Notes: a model not told the origin generated them from the sequence alone. A stretch of DNA of 64,000 nt from SZUA-430 sp964483585 (GCA_964483585.1 CAZABH010000010.1:1-64000), one strand, 5' to 3'. Counted from the first letter of the stretch, positions 33,298 to 42,980 are shown. Program-made: numbers and translations.

Positions 33298-34731
33298 ATG
33301 TTCGGCAAGCGATCAGCAACTGGGGCGGAAACCACAAGCCGTGAGCGGGCGCCGCCGCCACCACCGCCGGCGATCAAGCCCGCCGGCGCGAGCAGCAAGC
33401 CGCCGCCGCGGGCGCCCGAACTGCCGACGCCGGTCGCGATCGATACGCGCTCGACGCAGTACTATGAAGTCAAGACCACGATCTTCAATGCGCTGATCGA
33501 CACGATCGATCTGGCGCAGCTGGCCCAGCTTGATGCTGCTTCGGCCCGAGAAGAGATCAGGGACATCGTCAGCGAAATCATCGCGATCAAGAACGTCGTG
33601 ATGTCGATCGCCGAGCAGGAGCAGTTGCTGCAGGACATCTGCAACGACGTGCTGGGTTATGGTCCACTAGAGCCGCTTCTGGCACGCGATGACATCGCGG
33701 ACATCATGGTGAATGGTGCCGATCGTGTGTTCATCGAAGTCAGCGGCAAGGTGCAGTTGACCAATGTGCGCTTCCGCGACAATGCGCAGTTGATGAACAT
33801 CTGTCAGCGCATCGTCAGCCAGGTCGGTCGGCGTGTCGACGAATCGTCGCCAATCTGTGATGCGCGCTTGCCTGATGGAAGCCGTGTCAACGTGATTGCT
33901 CCACCGTTGGCGATTGACGGGCCGACGCTGACGATCAGAAAGTTCAAAAAAGACAAGCTGAAGATGTCCGACCTTCAGCGGTTCGGGTCGATCTCGCCGG
34001 AGGGTGCGACGGTCCTTGGCATCATCGGGAATGTCCGCTGCAATGTTCTGATCTCGGGTGGTACGGGTTCGGGCAAGACGACGCTTCTGAACTGCATGAC
34101 CGGGTTCATCGACTCCGATGAGCGTGTTGTCACCTGTGAAGACGCCGCGGAATTGCAACTGCAGCAGCCGCATGTCGTCCGGCTGGAAACGCGGCCGCCC
34201 AACCTTGAAGGTACAGGCGAGATCACCATGCGTGATCTCGTGAAAAACTGTCTGCGCATGCGTCCTGAGCGGATCATCGTTGGCGAAGTTCGTGGCCCTG
34301 AGGCCTTTGATTTGCTGCAAGCCATGAACACCGGTCATGATGGTTCAATGGGTACTCTGCACGCCAACACGCCGCGTGAGGCGTTGCAACGTATCGAGTC
34401 GATGATCACCATGGGTGGCTACAATCTGCCCTCGAAGACGATTCGCGAGATGGTCGTAGGTGCGATCGACGTCATTGTGCAGGCGGCGCGCCTGCGGGAT
34501 GGTTCTCGCCGGATCACCCATGTCACAGAGGTGATCGGCCTTGAGGGAGACGTCATAATCACTCAGGATCTTTTCCTCTACGAGATCCTTGGCGAGGATG
34601 AATCCGGGCGCGTAAAGGGTCGTCACGTCAGTACGGGCATCTCGCGGCCCGCTTTCTGGGATCGGGCGCGCTACTACAATCGTGAGAAAGAACTGCTGGA
34701 GGCGATCGAGGCGGCCGGGCGCAACACCTAG
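33298..34731 (+). CDS. cpaF: Tad secretion ATPase CpaF (TadA)
   Basis: This is a 477-residue ATPase of the type II/IV secretion family. It has a Pro-rich disordered start (residues 18-45), then Walker A GGTGSGKT (254-261, Lys260), Asp-box region VVTCEDAAELQL, Walker B RIIVGEVRG (Glu330) and His-box TLHANT (355). The hexamer powers pilus extension and retraction at the inner membrane. Start at ATG 33298, 6 bases after cpaE. It is followed by tadB after 29 bases. Confidence 0.96.
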   Translation: MFGKRSATGAETTSRERAPPPPPPAIKPAGASSKPPPRAPELPTPVAIDTRSTQYYEVKTTIFNALIDTIDLAQLAQLDAASAREEIRDIVSEIIAIKNVVMSIAEQEQLLQDICNDVLGYGPLEPLLARDDIADIMVNGADRVFIEVSGKVQLTNVRFRDNAQLMNICQRIVSQVGRRVDESSPICDARLPDGSRVNVIAPPLAIDGPTLTIRKFKKDKLKMSDLQRFGSISPEGATVLGIIGNVRCNVLISGGTGSGKTTLLNCMTGFIDSDERVVTCEDAAELQLQQPHVVRLETRPPNLEGTGEITMRDLVKNCLRMRPERIIVGEVRGPEAFDLLQAMNTGHDGSMGTLHANTPREALQRIESMITMGGYNLPSKTIREMVVGAIDVIVQAARLRDGSRRITHVTEVIGLEGDVIITQDLFLYEILGEDESGRVKGRHVSTGISRPAFWDRARYYNREKELLEAIEAAGRNT

Positions 34732-34760
34732 CGCATGGTTGAGGGAGATCCGGTATCGTC

Positions 34761-35756
34761 ATGGACCTAGCCATTCTGATCATGGTGTTTGCAGCACTCA
34801 GCGCCGGCCTGTTCGTCGGCGGGTTGGCGCTGTTCCTGGTCGAAGGCGCGGCACCAAACACCGCCAATTCCAAGCGTGTTGTCCAAGCCATAAAAACCCG
34901 GGCGAATGTCTCTGGGAAAGGTGACGGCGCTGGCGACATTGCTGCCAAAAGGCGCAAGCAGGTCGAAGCCTCTCTCAAGGAGGCGGAGCGGAAGCAAGGG
35001 CAGAGCAATCCGAAGCCCACACTCGCTGGCTTGCTGCAGCAGGCGGATTGGTCGATGGAGCCCAGGACCTTTCAGATCATGATGTCCGTGATCGCGGTGT
35101 TGGCTTTCGGTTTGTTCCTGCTGATGGGGTACGATTGGTACGTCGCACTGGGGGCTGGCGGCGTGGCTGGCATCGGCTTCCCGCGCTGGTTTCTTATGTT
35201 TTCGGTCAATCGGCGGAAGAAGGCATTCCTGAACGAGTTTGCCAACGCGATCGATGTGATCGTCCGGGGTGTCAAGTCTGGTCTGCCGCTCAATGAGTGT
35301 CTCAAGATCATTGCGAATGAGTCCGCGGATCCCGTTGGTCCAGAGTTCCGGAACATCGTCGAGGGCCTGAAGGTCGGCGTTACCCTGGATGAGGGCCTCA
35401 AGCGCATGTATCAGCGAATGCCATTAACGGAAGTGAATTTCTTCCAGATCGTGCTTGTGATCCAACAGAAGACGGGCGGTAATCTGTCGGAAGCTCTCAG
35501 TAATCTTTCGGCTGTGTTGCGCGATCGCAAACGTTTGCAGGGCAAGATCGCTGCCTTGTCGTCCGAGGCCAAGGCTTCGGCTGGGATCATCGGTTCGTTG
35601 CCCTTTGTCGTAGGCCTGCTGGTCTATTTCACTTCGCCTGACTACATCATGCTGCTGTTCACCGAGCGGGTTGGAAACTTCATCCTGCTTTGCAGCCTGG
35701 TCTGGATGGGAATGGGCATCTTCGTGATGAAGAAGATGATCAGTTTCAAGCATTGA
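34761..35756 (+). CDS. tadB: Tad inner-membrane platform protein TadB
   Basis: This is a 331-residue type II secretion F-domain protein. It has an N-terminal membrane helix (about 3-27), a charged linker, a helix pair (about 107-142), the cytoplasmic T2SSF domain (FLNEFANAIDVIVRGVKSGLPLNECL ... TGGNLSEALSNLSAVLRDR) and C-terminal membrane helices (about 280-325). With TadC it forms the assembly platform that is driven by CpaF. It begins 29 bases after cpaF. Confidence 0.93.
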   Translation: MDLAILIMVFAALSAGLFVGGLALFLVEGAAPNTANSKRVVQAIKTRANVSGKGDGAGDIAAKRRKQVEASLKEAERKQGQSNPKPTLAGLLQQADWSMEPRTFQIMMSVIAVLAFGLFLLMGYDWYVALGAGGVAGIGFPRWFLMFSVNRRKKAFLNEFANAIDVIVRGVKSGLPLNECLKIIANESADPVGPEFRNIVEGLKVGVTLDEGLKRMYQRMPLTEVNFFQIVLVIQQKTGGNLSEALSNLSAVLRDRKRLQGKIAALSSEAKASAGIIGSLPFVVGLLVYFTSPDYIMLLFTERVGNFILLCSLVWMGMGIFVMKKMISFKH

Positions 35757-35772
35757 CAGGGGACAGGCGCGC

Positions 35773-36738
35773 ATGGACCAGTTCATAAGGCTTGTACTCG
35801 ATCCTGAATTCATGGTGACGGCACTGGTTGGTGTTGCTGTCTTTGCTACCATGGTCACGATCCTCTTGCCTTTTCTGGAGGCCGACCGGCTGAGTGCACG
35901 AATGAAGTCGGTCGCTCTGCGTCGGGAGGAGCTTCGGAACCTGCAGCGCGATGCGCTTGGGCGGCGTGGCACGCAGCTCAGGCCTGGCTCGAAGAATTTC
36001 ATGCGTCAAACAATCGAGGCGCTGAACCTGCGCGAGGCACTGGAGTCGGCCAATACGCGCGAGAAGCTCGGTCGTGCAGGCTTTCGCGGGCCGTCGGCGG
36101 TGTACACGTTCCTGTTCTTCCGGTTCGTGATGCCGATCATCATCTTCGTGGCGGGAAATTTCTACCTTTTCGTCGTGGGTCAGTACGAGATGCAGCCGCT
36201 GGTCAAGGTCGCGCTGGCGGTTGCCTTGGCGTTTCTGGGGTTCTACTTGCCTGACCTTTACGTGCAGAACACGATCGACAAGCGTATGGCCTCGATCATG
36301 AAGGCCTTTCCTGACGGGCTGGACCTGCTTTTGATCTGTGTCGAGGCGGGTATGTCGGTCGAGGCGGCATTCAACAAGGTGGCGTCCGAGATCGGCACGC
36401 AGTCGGTTGAGCTGGCGGAGGAGTTTGCGCTGACGACGGCTGAGCTTTCCTATCTGCCCGATCGGCGACAAGCCTATGAAAACCTGTCGAAGCGGTGCGG
36501 GCACCCTGGCGTCAAGGCTGTTTGCACATCGCTGATCCAGGCAGAGCGTTACGGTACGCCGCTGGGTACAGCACTCCGGGTCATGGCTCTCGAGAACCGC
36601 GAGATGCGCATGATGGAGGCGGAAAAGAAGGCGGCTGCGCTGCCTGCCAAGTTGACCGTGCCCATGATCATTTTCTTTTTGCCTGTGCTCTTTGCGGTCA
36701 TCATCGGACCCGCTGTCATCAAGATCATGAAGCTGTAG
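35773..36738 (+). CDS. tadC: Tad inner-membrane platform protein TadC
   Basis: This is a 321-residue T2SSF protein with four membrane regions (about 12-34, 115-136, 145-165 and 298-318) and the F-domain signature FPDGLDLLLICVEAGMSVEAAF followed by AERYGTPLGTALRVMALENR. It is the partner of TadB in the inner membrane. The start is 16 bases after tadB. A strong hairpin at 36771 ends the pilus transcript. Confidence 0.93.
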   Translation: MDQFIRLVLDPEFMVTALVGVAVFATMVTILLPFLEADRLSARMKSVALRREELRNLQRDALGRRGTQLRPGSKNFMRQTIEALNLREALESANTREKLGRAGFRGPSAVYTFLFFRFVMPIIIFVAGNFYLFVVGQYEMQPLVKVALAVALAFLGFYLPDLYVQNTIDKRMASIMKAFPDGLDLLLICVEAGMSVEAAFNKVASEIGTQSVELAEEFALTTAELSYLPDRRQAYENLSKRCGHPGVKAVCTSLIQAERYGTPLGTALRVMALENREMRMMEAEKKAAALPAKLTVPMIIFFLPVLFAVIIGPAVIKIMKL

Positions 36739-36770
36739 GGAATGGGCCTCTGTTGATGGTGGGCTAATAA

Positions 36771-36801
36771 AAAGGCCACACGCCCAGGGCGTGTGGCCTT
36801 T
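36771..36801. terminator. bidirectional terminator between tadC and the TPR gene
   Basis: A perfect 14-base stem (AAAGGCCACACGCC at 36771-36784 and GGCGTGTGGCCTTT at 36788-36801) with a 3-base loop, A-rich on the left and T-rich on the right. It can stop transcription from both convergent genes. Confidence 0.85.
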
Positions 36802-36823
36802 TCTCGTTGACAGGGGGGCCGCC

Positions 36824-38068
36824 CTAGAAGTCGCTTGAGGCGACCGCGAGGTTTCCAGTTTCGTTCAGGCCTTCGGCTGCAAGGCTGCGGCGCAGCGGGC
36901 TTGGACCCGATGGACCCGGCGCGGGAAGTTGCGAGCGTGCCTCGATGCGCGGCGCAGCAGATCCGGTGGCGCGGGGGTCGTCCTCATCTGCGATGGGTTT
37001 CATGGTCATAATGGGTCGGCGGGCGACCGATGCAGGTGCCGTGGATGGCTCCGGCGCGGGTGCAATTCCTTCACCGACGGTCGTGTCCGGGCGTGGCATC
37101 TCCGCCAGGATGCGGGCGGGCAGGGGCAGGACAGACATATCCTTGGGTTTTGTCAGTGGAAGGATGGTGTCATCCGGGCTTGCTGCTGGAGGATCCAGCA
37201 TTGCAGCGGGGCCAGCGGCGGGCGCCTGCAGTTGATCTTCCGTGGCCGGAATTTCGAGTGTTGGCATCTCTGGCGACTTGGGGGCTGCAAGAGGGGCCTT
37301 TTCGACTGGTTTTTCGGTTACTGCACCCATTTGCTCCATAAGTGCCAAGTTGTGCTGGGTGTCGCTCGCGGACAGATCCTGCCTGGAAAGGTTCTCGGCT
37401 TCCTGCCGGTTCCCTCTCAGGGAGGCGACCATCGCCAGGTTCTGGCGCATCTGTGGGGTCGCATCGGGCTGTGCGACCAGCTCGCGCAAAATGTCCTCGC
37501 CGCGTGACAGATTTCCTGCGAGCACGAAGGACATTGCCATGTTGCCTTGCACGATCGGATTTTGCGGGGATAGCGCGAGTGCCGCTTCGTAATTGGCTTG
37601 TGCCTGGGCGTGATTTCCAGTCTGGTCCAGGGCGACGGCGTAGGCCGATAGCAAGGTCCAGTCATTGCGCTGGTTCTGCAGGGCTCTTGAGAAGAACGGC
37701 AGGGCGTCGGCGGGGCGCCCGGCTTCGGTCAATGCCTTGCCATATTCCGACAGGACCTGGGTATTGTCGGGGGCGCGCATGACGACTTCCTTCAGAAGGG
37801 CGACCGCCTGCTTGGCCCCGCCTATCTGCCGCAGATTTATCGCGAACTGAAGGGCTGCGTCCGTGTTGTTGCGGTCAGCCTCGTAGAGTGCTCCCCAATA
37901 GGCTGCATTGCTCGCGGTGTCCTGCGGATTGGGGCGGACCAGTTGAGGGGGGGCAGGTTCGTCGGACCCTGCCAGAAATCCGCCACATCCGCTCAGCGTG
38001 ATGGCTGCGGCCACCACGGCGATGCGGCTGACACTGGTTGTGAGCCGGCGGCGGAAACGGTCGTCCAT
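36824..38068 (-). CDS. TPR-repeat lipoprotein, TadD-like
   Basis: From ATG 38068 (CAGGAG upstream) the protein is 414 residues. A lipobox-like ITLSGC is followed by tetratricopeptide repeats over about residues 55-225 (AALQFAINLRQIGGAKQAVALL, EYGKALTEAGRPADALPFF, NYEAALALSPQNPIVQGNMAMSFVLAGN). The rest is Pro/Ala-rich and probably disordered. TadD-type TPR lipoproteins assist secretin assembly in Tad systems. The gene is separate from the pilus operon but convergent with tadC, so a link with the pilus is likely. Confidence 0.8.
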   Translation of the reverse strand: MDDRFRRRLTTSVSRIAVVAAAITLSGCGGFLAGSDEPAPPQLVRPNPQDTASNAAYWGALYEADRNNTDAALQFAINLRQIGGAKQAVALLKEVVMRAPDNTQVLSEYGKALTEAGRPADALPFFSRALQNQRNDWTLLSAYAVALDQTGNHAQAQANYEAALALSPQNPIVQGNMAMSFVLAGNLSRGEDILRELVAQPDATPQMRQNLAMVASLRGNRQEAENLSRQDLSASDTQHNLALMEQMGAVTEKPVEKAPLAAPKSPEMPTLEIPATEDQLQAPAAGPAAMLDPPAASPDDTILPLTKPKDMSVLPLPARILAEMPRPDTTVGEGIAPAPEPSTAPASVARRPIMTMKPIADEDDPRATGSAAPRIEARSQLPAPGPSGPSPLRRSLAAEGLNETGNLAVASSDF

Positions 38069-38232
38069 ATTGGTTACTCCTGGGCAGACAGGCTGGTGAG
38101 ATGCGGTGCAGTGGCGAGTCACGCATCGGGCGAAACAGGTGCAATCTGGCCCTCAATCGCATAACAAATGTTTAAGCCTAACCGGTGGTAAAGGCCGTTT
38201 GCTGTTGGCGCCGCCACAGGGCATGATCGACC

Positions 38233-39267
38233 ATGATCTTGAACTTCTCGCGCCTTGAGAAAAGCGTCCGCCCCGTTGTGAATTCGATGGTGGCGCTTCT
38301 GCTCGCGGCCTCGATGGCGGTGGCTCAGGTGCCGCCTGAGATGGATCGTATTGCTTTTCTCATCGCAACAGGACCTGTTGCTGGTTCTGCCATGCAAATG
38401 GGCGAGGCGATTGCTGTCACCATCAGCCATCCTCCGGGCTTGGGACGTTGCGAAACTCCTGGTGTCTGCGGCCCGAAGGGGCTCATCGCGACCACACGTT
38501 CGTCGAGTGGATCGGTGGCCAATGTGCGCAGCGTCGAGCGCGGCAGTGTGCAGTCGGCGCTTGTACAGGGTGATTTGCTTGACGCCGCGCTGAAGGGCAC
38601 CGGACCCTTTGCCAAGGATGGTAAGCTGAAGGAGCTGCGCGTGGTTGCGCGGCTTCACGATGAAGTCCTGCATGTCATTGTTTCATCCCAGTCACGGGTT
38701 CGGCGGCTCGCTGATCTGAGAGGAAAGCGGGTCGCGATTGACTCGGGGTCGCTTGATGCCGTGCATACCGTGCGGACCATGCTGAAGATGGCCGGTGTCC
38801 GTATTCCGGGACGTAACCTTCGTGCCATGTCTGTCACGGAGGCCGCTGAAAGCCTGCGTACCCGCAAAGTTGACGCCCTTTTTGTGCTGGGGGTGCCGCC
38901 CGTGCGATCGCTGGAGCCATTGTTCCGGCGTGGACAGTTGAAGCTTGTCACGGTGGACAATCGGACGCTTGAGCGCTTGAAGAGAGCCAATCCGCTTTAC
39001 GGCAAGGTTCGGTTGGTGCCTGGCACCTATCGCTCGTCAGTCGAAGTCCAAGCCTTGACTGTGGCTAGCGTTTGGGTCGTTCGTCGGGCGATGGAGGCGT
39101 CGGTCGTCGAACAGATCCTCCGCGCCTTCTGGGCGCGCGAGAACCGTGCTGACATCGAGGCGCGGGTGCCCTTTGCCACGTCCCTGGATGTCAGGAATGC
39201 AACCTCAGTGGGTACCATGCCCTTGCATGAAGGGGCGAAGCGCTTCTACGCTCGGTCTCGCCCCTAG
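38233..39267 (+). CDS. TAXI-family substrate-binding protein, orphan
   Basis: This is a 344-residue exported protein (signal segment VVNSMVALLLAASMAVAQ) with the TAXI/TRAP-type binding fold. RIAFLIATGPVAGSAMQMGEAIA and ATTRSSSGSVANVRSVERGSVQSALVQGDL match the start, and VSSQSRVRRLADLRGKRVAIDSGSLDAVHTVRTML the second lobe. TAXI proteins usually deliver organic acids or amino acids to a fused permease; no such permease is encoded beside it. The next gene encodes a small membrane protein. It may be a signalling partner or use a permease elsewhere. Confidence 0.8.
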   Translation: MILNFSRLEKSVRPVVNSMVALLLAASMAVAQVPPEMDRIAFLIATGPVAGSAMQMGEAIAVTISHPPGLGRCETPGVCGPKGLIATTRSSSGSVANVRSVERGSVQSALVQGDLLDAALKGTGPFAKDGKLKELRVVARLHDEVLHVIVSSQSRVRRLADLRGKRVAIDSGSLDAVHTVRTMLKMAGVRIPGRNLRAMSVTEAAESLRTRKVDALFVLGVPPVRSLEPLFRRGQLKLVTVDNRTLERLKRANPLYGKVRLVPGTYRSSVEVQALTVASVWVVRRAMEASVVEQILRAFWARENRADIEARVPFATSLDVRNATSVGTMPLHEGAKRFYARSRP

Positions 39268-39291
39268 ACGGTCTGCAGGAGGGCCCTTTTC

Positions 39292-39885
39292 GTGAGGTCG
39301 AAAGCGCCCGTGTTCACGAGCTTGGTGATGATCGCGCTTGGTCTTGTGCCTACGGCGCTTGTTACCCATTATTTTGACGTCATTCCCAATAGGACAGTCA
39401 TCCAGTGGGATATGCTGGGCCGCATGACCGTGATCGGTACGCGGGCGAGTACGGTGCTGCTGGTTGCCAATTTTGCAGCTGTGGCAGGGCTTGCGGGTGC
39501 GTTTTTGGCACTTTGGAAGCACCGATCTCTGGCGCTTGCCGATTGTTTGCGTCCCTTCCTGATCCTGAATTTCTCCCAGATCGTGGTGATCACCCTGACC
39601 TGTGTCATGATCGTGACACAGGCGCTGGGGCTAAAATTGGCGATCAAGCCAATGATCCCACCGGCTGTTGCAGTGCTTCTATTCGCGGCTGGCATGCTGC
39701 TGTGGCGGGCGGAGGGGCTTGAGCGGTTAAGCGTGATGCGTCTTCTGGGGGCTGCATTTGCCGGGGCCGGGGTGGCCTTGCTGGTCCTGAACGGCTTTGC
39801 CTCGCCCCAGGTTGTGGGTTACTACGCCACAGCCTTTGCAGTCCTGGCCATGGCTGCTGCCGCGATACCGGCGCGCCCAGGTTGA
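39292..39885 (+). CDS. membrane protein with a DUF1648-like start
   Basis: This is a 197-residue protein with about five hydrophobic helices and a GTG start (39292) after GGAGGG. The region HYFDVIPNRTVIQWDMLGRMTVIGTRAS recalls the DUF1648/SdpI N-terminal segment (a soluble turn after helix 1). The family link is tentative. It lies 24 bases after the TAXI gene, so it may be co-transcribed and act with it. The function is unknown. Confidence 0.65.
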   Translation: MRSKAPVFTSLVMIALGLVPTALVTHYFDVIPNRTVIQWDMLGRMTVIGTRASTVLLVANFAAVAGLAGAFLALWKHRSLALADCLRPFLILNFSQIVVITLTCVMIVTQALGLKLAIKPMIPPAVAVLLFAAGMLLWRAEGLERLSVMRLLGAAFAGAGVALLVLNGFASPQVVGYYATAFAVLAMAAAAIPARPG

Positions 39886-39935
39886 GATTGCGGGTTGATC
39901 TTTCCCACTCGACTTTCTGATCCCAGGTTCTTGTG

Positions 39936-41330
39936 ATGCGCAGTCAACGCCACTTCACTGATGATGCAACGGGATCCGTTCCCATTCACGCGGTTACACC
40001 GTCGATGCTTGAGGCTGCTCTTGAAGGCGCACTGAGGCCCCATGCGGCGTGGATTGCGTCCTGCGGCTTCAAGGCTGCAACGGGCAAGTTGTTACAGTTA
40101 CCCGGCGCCGATGGTTCGGTTGCCGCTGTTGTCTTTGGGCTCGGACGTGACGAGGATCCTTTCCAGTTTGCTGCGCTGCCCGGCCTGTTGCCTGATGGTC
40201 GATATCGGCTTGTGACTTGGCCTGCCATACGCAGTTGCTCGGTGCTCGCCCTTGCCTGGGCGATGGGGCATTACCGGTTCACCCGTTTCAAGGGTGGTGA
40301 CACGAAGAAGGATGGCCCTTTGCTGGTATGGCCTTCGGATGCCGATCGCGGGCAGGTCCTGCGGGTGGCCGATGGGCTGTTCATGGCACGAGACCTTGTG
40401 AACACGCCTGCCAACGAGATGGGTCCTGCTGAGCTTGCCGATGCGGCCTTGCACCTGGCTGATACACACGGTGCACAGGCGGCCGTCATCGAGGGTCGGT
40501 TGCTTCAGGACAAGAATTTCCCCCTGATCTGGGCGGTTGGCGCCGGATCCAGCCGGGCTCCGCGATTGATTGATTTTCGCTGGGGTGGCGCGGGGCTGCC
40601 GCGGGTGACGCTGGTGGGCAAGGGGGTCTGTTTCGACTCGGGAGGGCTCGACATCAAACCTGCAAGCGCGATGCTGACCATGAAGAAGGACATGGGTGGC
40701 GCTGCGGCCGTGCTTGGCATTGCCCACATGATCATGGATGCGAAGTTGCCGATTGCCCTGCGCGTGCTGATCCCTGCTGTCGAGAACAGCATTTCCGGCG
40801 ATGCCTATCGTCCCGGGGATATTTTCAGGAGCCGCAAGGGGCTGACGGTCGAGATCGGCAATACGGATGCTGAGGGGCGGCTGGTTCTGGCCGATGCGCT
40901 GGCTGAGGCCGATTCGGAAGCGCCTGATCTGCTGGTATGCATGGCGACCTTGACGGGGGCGGCCCGCGTGGCCACAGGGTTCGACCTGCCGCCGTTCTTC
41001 ACGCAGGATGACGGGCTTGCCGGTGAACTTGAGGCGGCTGCGGTCCGCGAAGGCGATGCCATCTGTCGCTTGCCGCTGTGGCGAGGGTATGGAGAACTCA
41101 TCGAAAGCAAGGTTGCCGATCTGACCAACAGTCCCGGAAATCCCAATGCTGGCGCGATCACGGCTGCGTTGTTCCTCGAGCGCTTTGTTGAAAAGGCAAA
41201 GAGTTTTGTCCACTTCGATATTGCGGCCTGGAATGACAGGGCGCGGCCGGGGCGTCCATTGGGTGCGGAGGCCCAAGCTGTTCGTGCGATCTTCAGTATG
41301 CTGCAGGCCCGTTATGGGCGTGTTCAATAG
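39936..41330 (+). CDS. leucyl aminopeptidase family protein (M17)
   Basis: This is a 464-residue zinc or manganese aminopeptidase. ATG 39936 is preferred over the overlapping GTG 39933. The C-terminal catalytic domain has VTLVGKGVCFDSGGLDIKPASAMLTMKKDMGGAAAVLG (metal and catalytic Lys) and NTDAEGRLVLADAL (metal Asp/Glu and catalytic Arg). It removes N-terminal amino acids in the cytoplasm. It overlaps the convergent GhrA-like gene by 7 bases at its 3' end. Confidence 0.92.
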   Translation: MRSQRHFTDDATGSVPIHAVTPSMLEAALEGALRPHAAWIASCGFKAATGKLLQLPGADGSVAAVVFGLGRDEDPFQFAALPGLLPDGRYRLVTWPAIRSCSVLALAWAMGHYRFTRFKGGDTKKDGPLLVWPSDADRGQVLRVADGLFMARDLVNTPANEMGPAELADAALHLADTHGAQAAVIEGRLLQDKNFPLIWAVGAGSSRAPRLIDFRWGGAGLPRVTLVGKGVCFDSGGLDIKPASAMLTMKKDMGGAAAVLGIAHMIMDAKLPIALRVLIPAVENSISGDAYRPGDIFRSRKGLTVEIGNTDAEGRLVLADALAEADSEAPDLLVCMATLTGAARVATGFDLPPFFTQDDGLAGELEAAAVREGDAICRLPLWRGYGELIESKVADLTNSPGNPNAGAITAALFLERFVEKAKSFVHFDIAAWNDRARPGRPLGAEAQAVRAIFSMLQARYGRVQ

Positions 41331-42262
41331 CCGCGGCTGAAGTCGACGAGGTTCTCAGGCGACAGGCCATCGTCCACGCGCGCGATGGTGCGCGCCACGT
41401 GCGCCATGAAGGCTGCAGGATCGGTTGCGGCAGCCGCGTGCGGCGTTACAACCACCTTTGGGTGCGACCACAGCGGATTATCCGATGGTAGTGGCTCCTG
41501 CGTGAAGACGTCGAGTGTGGCGCCGCGCAAATGCCCCGCATCAAGAGCTGCCAGCAGGTCCTGCTCGACCAGGTGACCACCACGTGCGGCGTTGATCAAG
41601 CACGCGCCTGCGGGCAGGGCTGCGAACAGCCTTGCGTCCAGGATGCCTCGGGTCTGTGGGGTCAATGGGAGCAGGCAAACCAGAATGTCGGTCTGGGCCA
41701 GGAAAGGTGCCAGGCCTTGGGAACCGTGAAAAGAGGCTACGCCTTCGATCTGTCGGGGCGTCTGGCTCCAGCCGGACAGCTGATAGTTCAGCGCTTTGAG
41801 TGCCGAGGCTGCTGCCTGGCCCAGCATGCCGAAGCCGAGAATGCCGACGCGAACATATTCTGCCCGCGGTGAGGCGATCTGGCGCCACTTGCTCAGCCGC
41901 TGCAAGGCGCCAAGGTCGTGCATGCGCCTGTGCCAGTAAAGCACGTTTAGTACGACGTACTCAGTCATCGACTGGCTGAGCGTGGGGTCCACGACGCGCG
42001 ACAGCGGTACACTTTGAGGGTAAGTCGGGTCGGCGACGATTGCGTCGACGCCGGCGCCCATCGAGAATACAACCTTCAATGCGGGAAGTGCTGCCAGCGA
42101 GCCAGGCTTTGGTTTCCAGGCAATACAGTAGTGGATGCTGTCCGGAGCGCCCAGGTCATCTTCGGTGCGGATGTCGAGGTCCGGACGCAGCCGTTTCAGG
42201 TGCGGCGTCCAGAGTTCGAGCGGATAGCCAATGGACTGGAAGAGCAGGCTGCCCTTGGCCAT
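41324..42262 (-). CDS. glyoxylate/hydroxypyruvate reductase A-like 2-hydroxyacid dehydrogenase
   Basis: This is a 312-residue D-isomer-specific 2-hydroxyacid dehydrogenase from ATG 42262. It has the dinucleotide motif GILGFGMLGQA, the catalytic Arg in INAARGGHLVEQDLLAALDAG, a Glu in VFTQEPLP, and the catalytic His in VVVTPHAAA. The pattern CIAWKPKPGSLAALPALKVVFSMGAGVD is GhrA-like. It reduces glyoxylate or hydroxypyruvate (2-ketoacids) with NAD(P)H. It lies 16 bases downstream of the cytochrome c gene. Confidence 0.88.
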   Translation of the reverse strand: MAKGSLLFQSIGYPLELWTPHLKRLRPDLDIRTEDDLGAPDSIHYCIAWKPKPGSLAALPALKVVFSMGAGVDAIVADPTYPQSVPLSRVVDPTLSQSMTEYVVLNVLYWHRRMHDLGALQRLSKWRQIASPRAEYVRVGILGFGMLGQAAASALKALNYQLSGWSQTPRQIEGVASFHGSQGLAPFLAQTDILVCLLPLTPQTRGILDARLFAALPAGACLINAARGGHLVEQDLLAALDAGHLRGATLDVFTQEPLPSDNPLWSHPKVVVTPHAAAATDPAAFMAHVARTIARVDDGLSPENLVDFSRGY

Positions 42263-42278
42263 GGGGTATCTTGCTATC

Positions 42279-42980
42279 TTACTTGCTGCCACCCGGCGGT
42301 GTTGCCGGCTTGGCTGCATCGGCAGGAGCAGCGCCTTCGGTCGCAGGGGTTTCTCCGGCTGGCGCTGCACCCTCTGCTGGAGTGGCTGCGTCTGAAGGCG
42401 CAGCCTCGGCTGCAGGCGCCACCGGGTTGGGTGCAGGGATGGCGAGCGGGCTGTCCGAGAGGGTGCGCATATAGGCGATCAAGGCGATCCGGTCAGACTG
42501 CTTGGAGAGGCCCGCAAACGACATCTTGGTGCCTGGGATCGCGGACTTAGGGCTCTTCATGAAGGCGTAGAAATCGTCGTAGCTCCAATCCTTGTCCTTC
42601 AGGGCGTTGAAGGCGGGGGAGTATGCGTAGCCGGCAACTTGCGCATGCTTTGCCCCGATGATGCCGTAGAGGTTCGGGCCTATCTTGTTGGGGCCACCCT
42701 TTGTGAAATCATGGCATTGCTGGCAGCGGCTCATGAGTTTTTCGCCTGCAGCGATGTCGGCCGCCGGAATGACCGTCCCCCAATCGGGCTTGACGTCGGC
42801 GACAGGCGTTGCGGCTTGTCCGCCGGTCTCACCGCCTTCTTCTGCGACGGCGACTTCCATGCCTGGCGTTTCCGCCTTGTGCGGTGTCATGAGGCCGTTG
42901 ATGAGCATGTTCAGCGACACGATGAACAGCACTGTGCCGAGCACAGCGCCGAAGATCTTGTTCCACTCGAAGGAGTCCAT
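42279..42980 (-). CDS. membrane-anchored cytochrome c, CycM-like
   Basis: This is a 233-residue protein from ATG 42980 (GAGGA-type site upstream). An uncleaved N-terminal helix (MDSFEWNKIFGAVLGTVLFIVSLNMLI) anchors it, then one class I cytochrome c domain with heme motif CQQCH and Met ligand region GTKMSFAGL, and a long Ala/Pro-rich C-terminal tail. This layout is that of alphaproteobacterial CycM-type cytochromes, which pass electrons from the bc1 complex to oxidase. The longer open frame upstream (to 43592) is an artefact because it overlaps kdsB. Confidence 0.9.
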   Translation of the reverse strand: MDSFEWNKIFGAVLGTVLFIVSLNMLINGLMTPHKAETPGMEVAVAEEGGETGGQAATPVADVKPDWGTVIPAADIAAGEKLMSRCQQCHDFTKGGPNKIGPNLYGIIGAKHAQVAGYAYSPAFNALKDKDWSYDDFYAFMKSPKSAIPGTKMSFAGLSKQSDRIALIAYMRTLSDSPLAIPAPNPVAPAAEAAPSDAATPAEGAAPAGETPATEGAAPADAAKPATPPGGSK

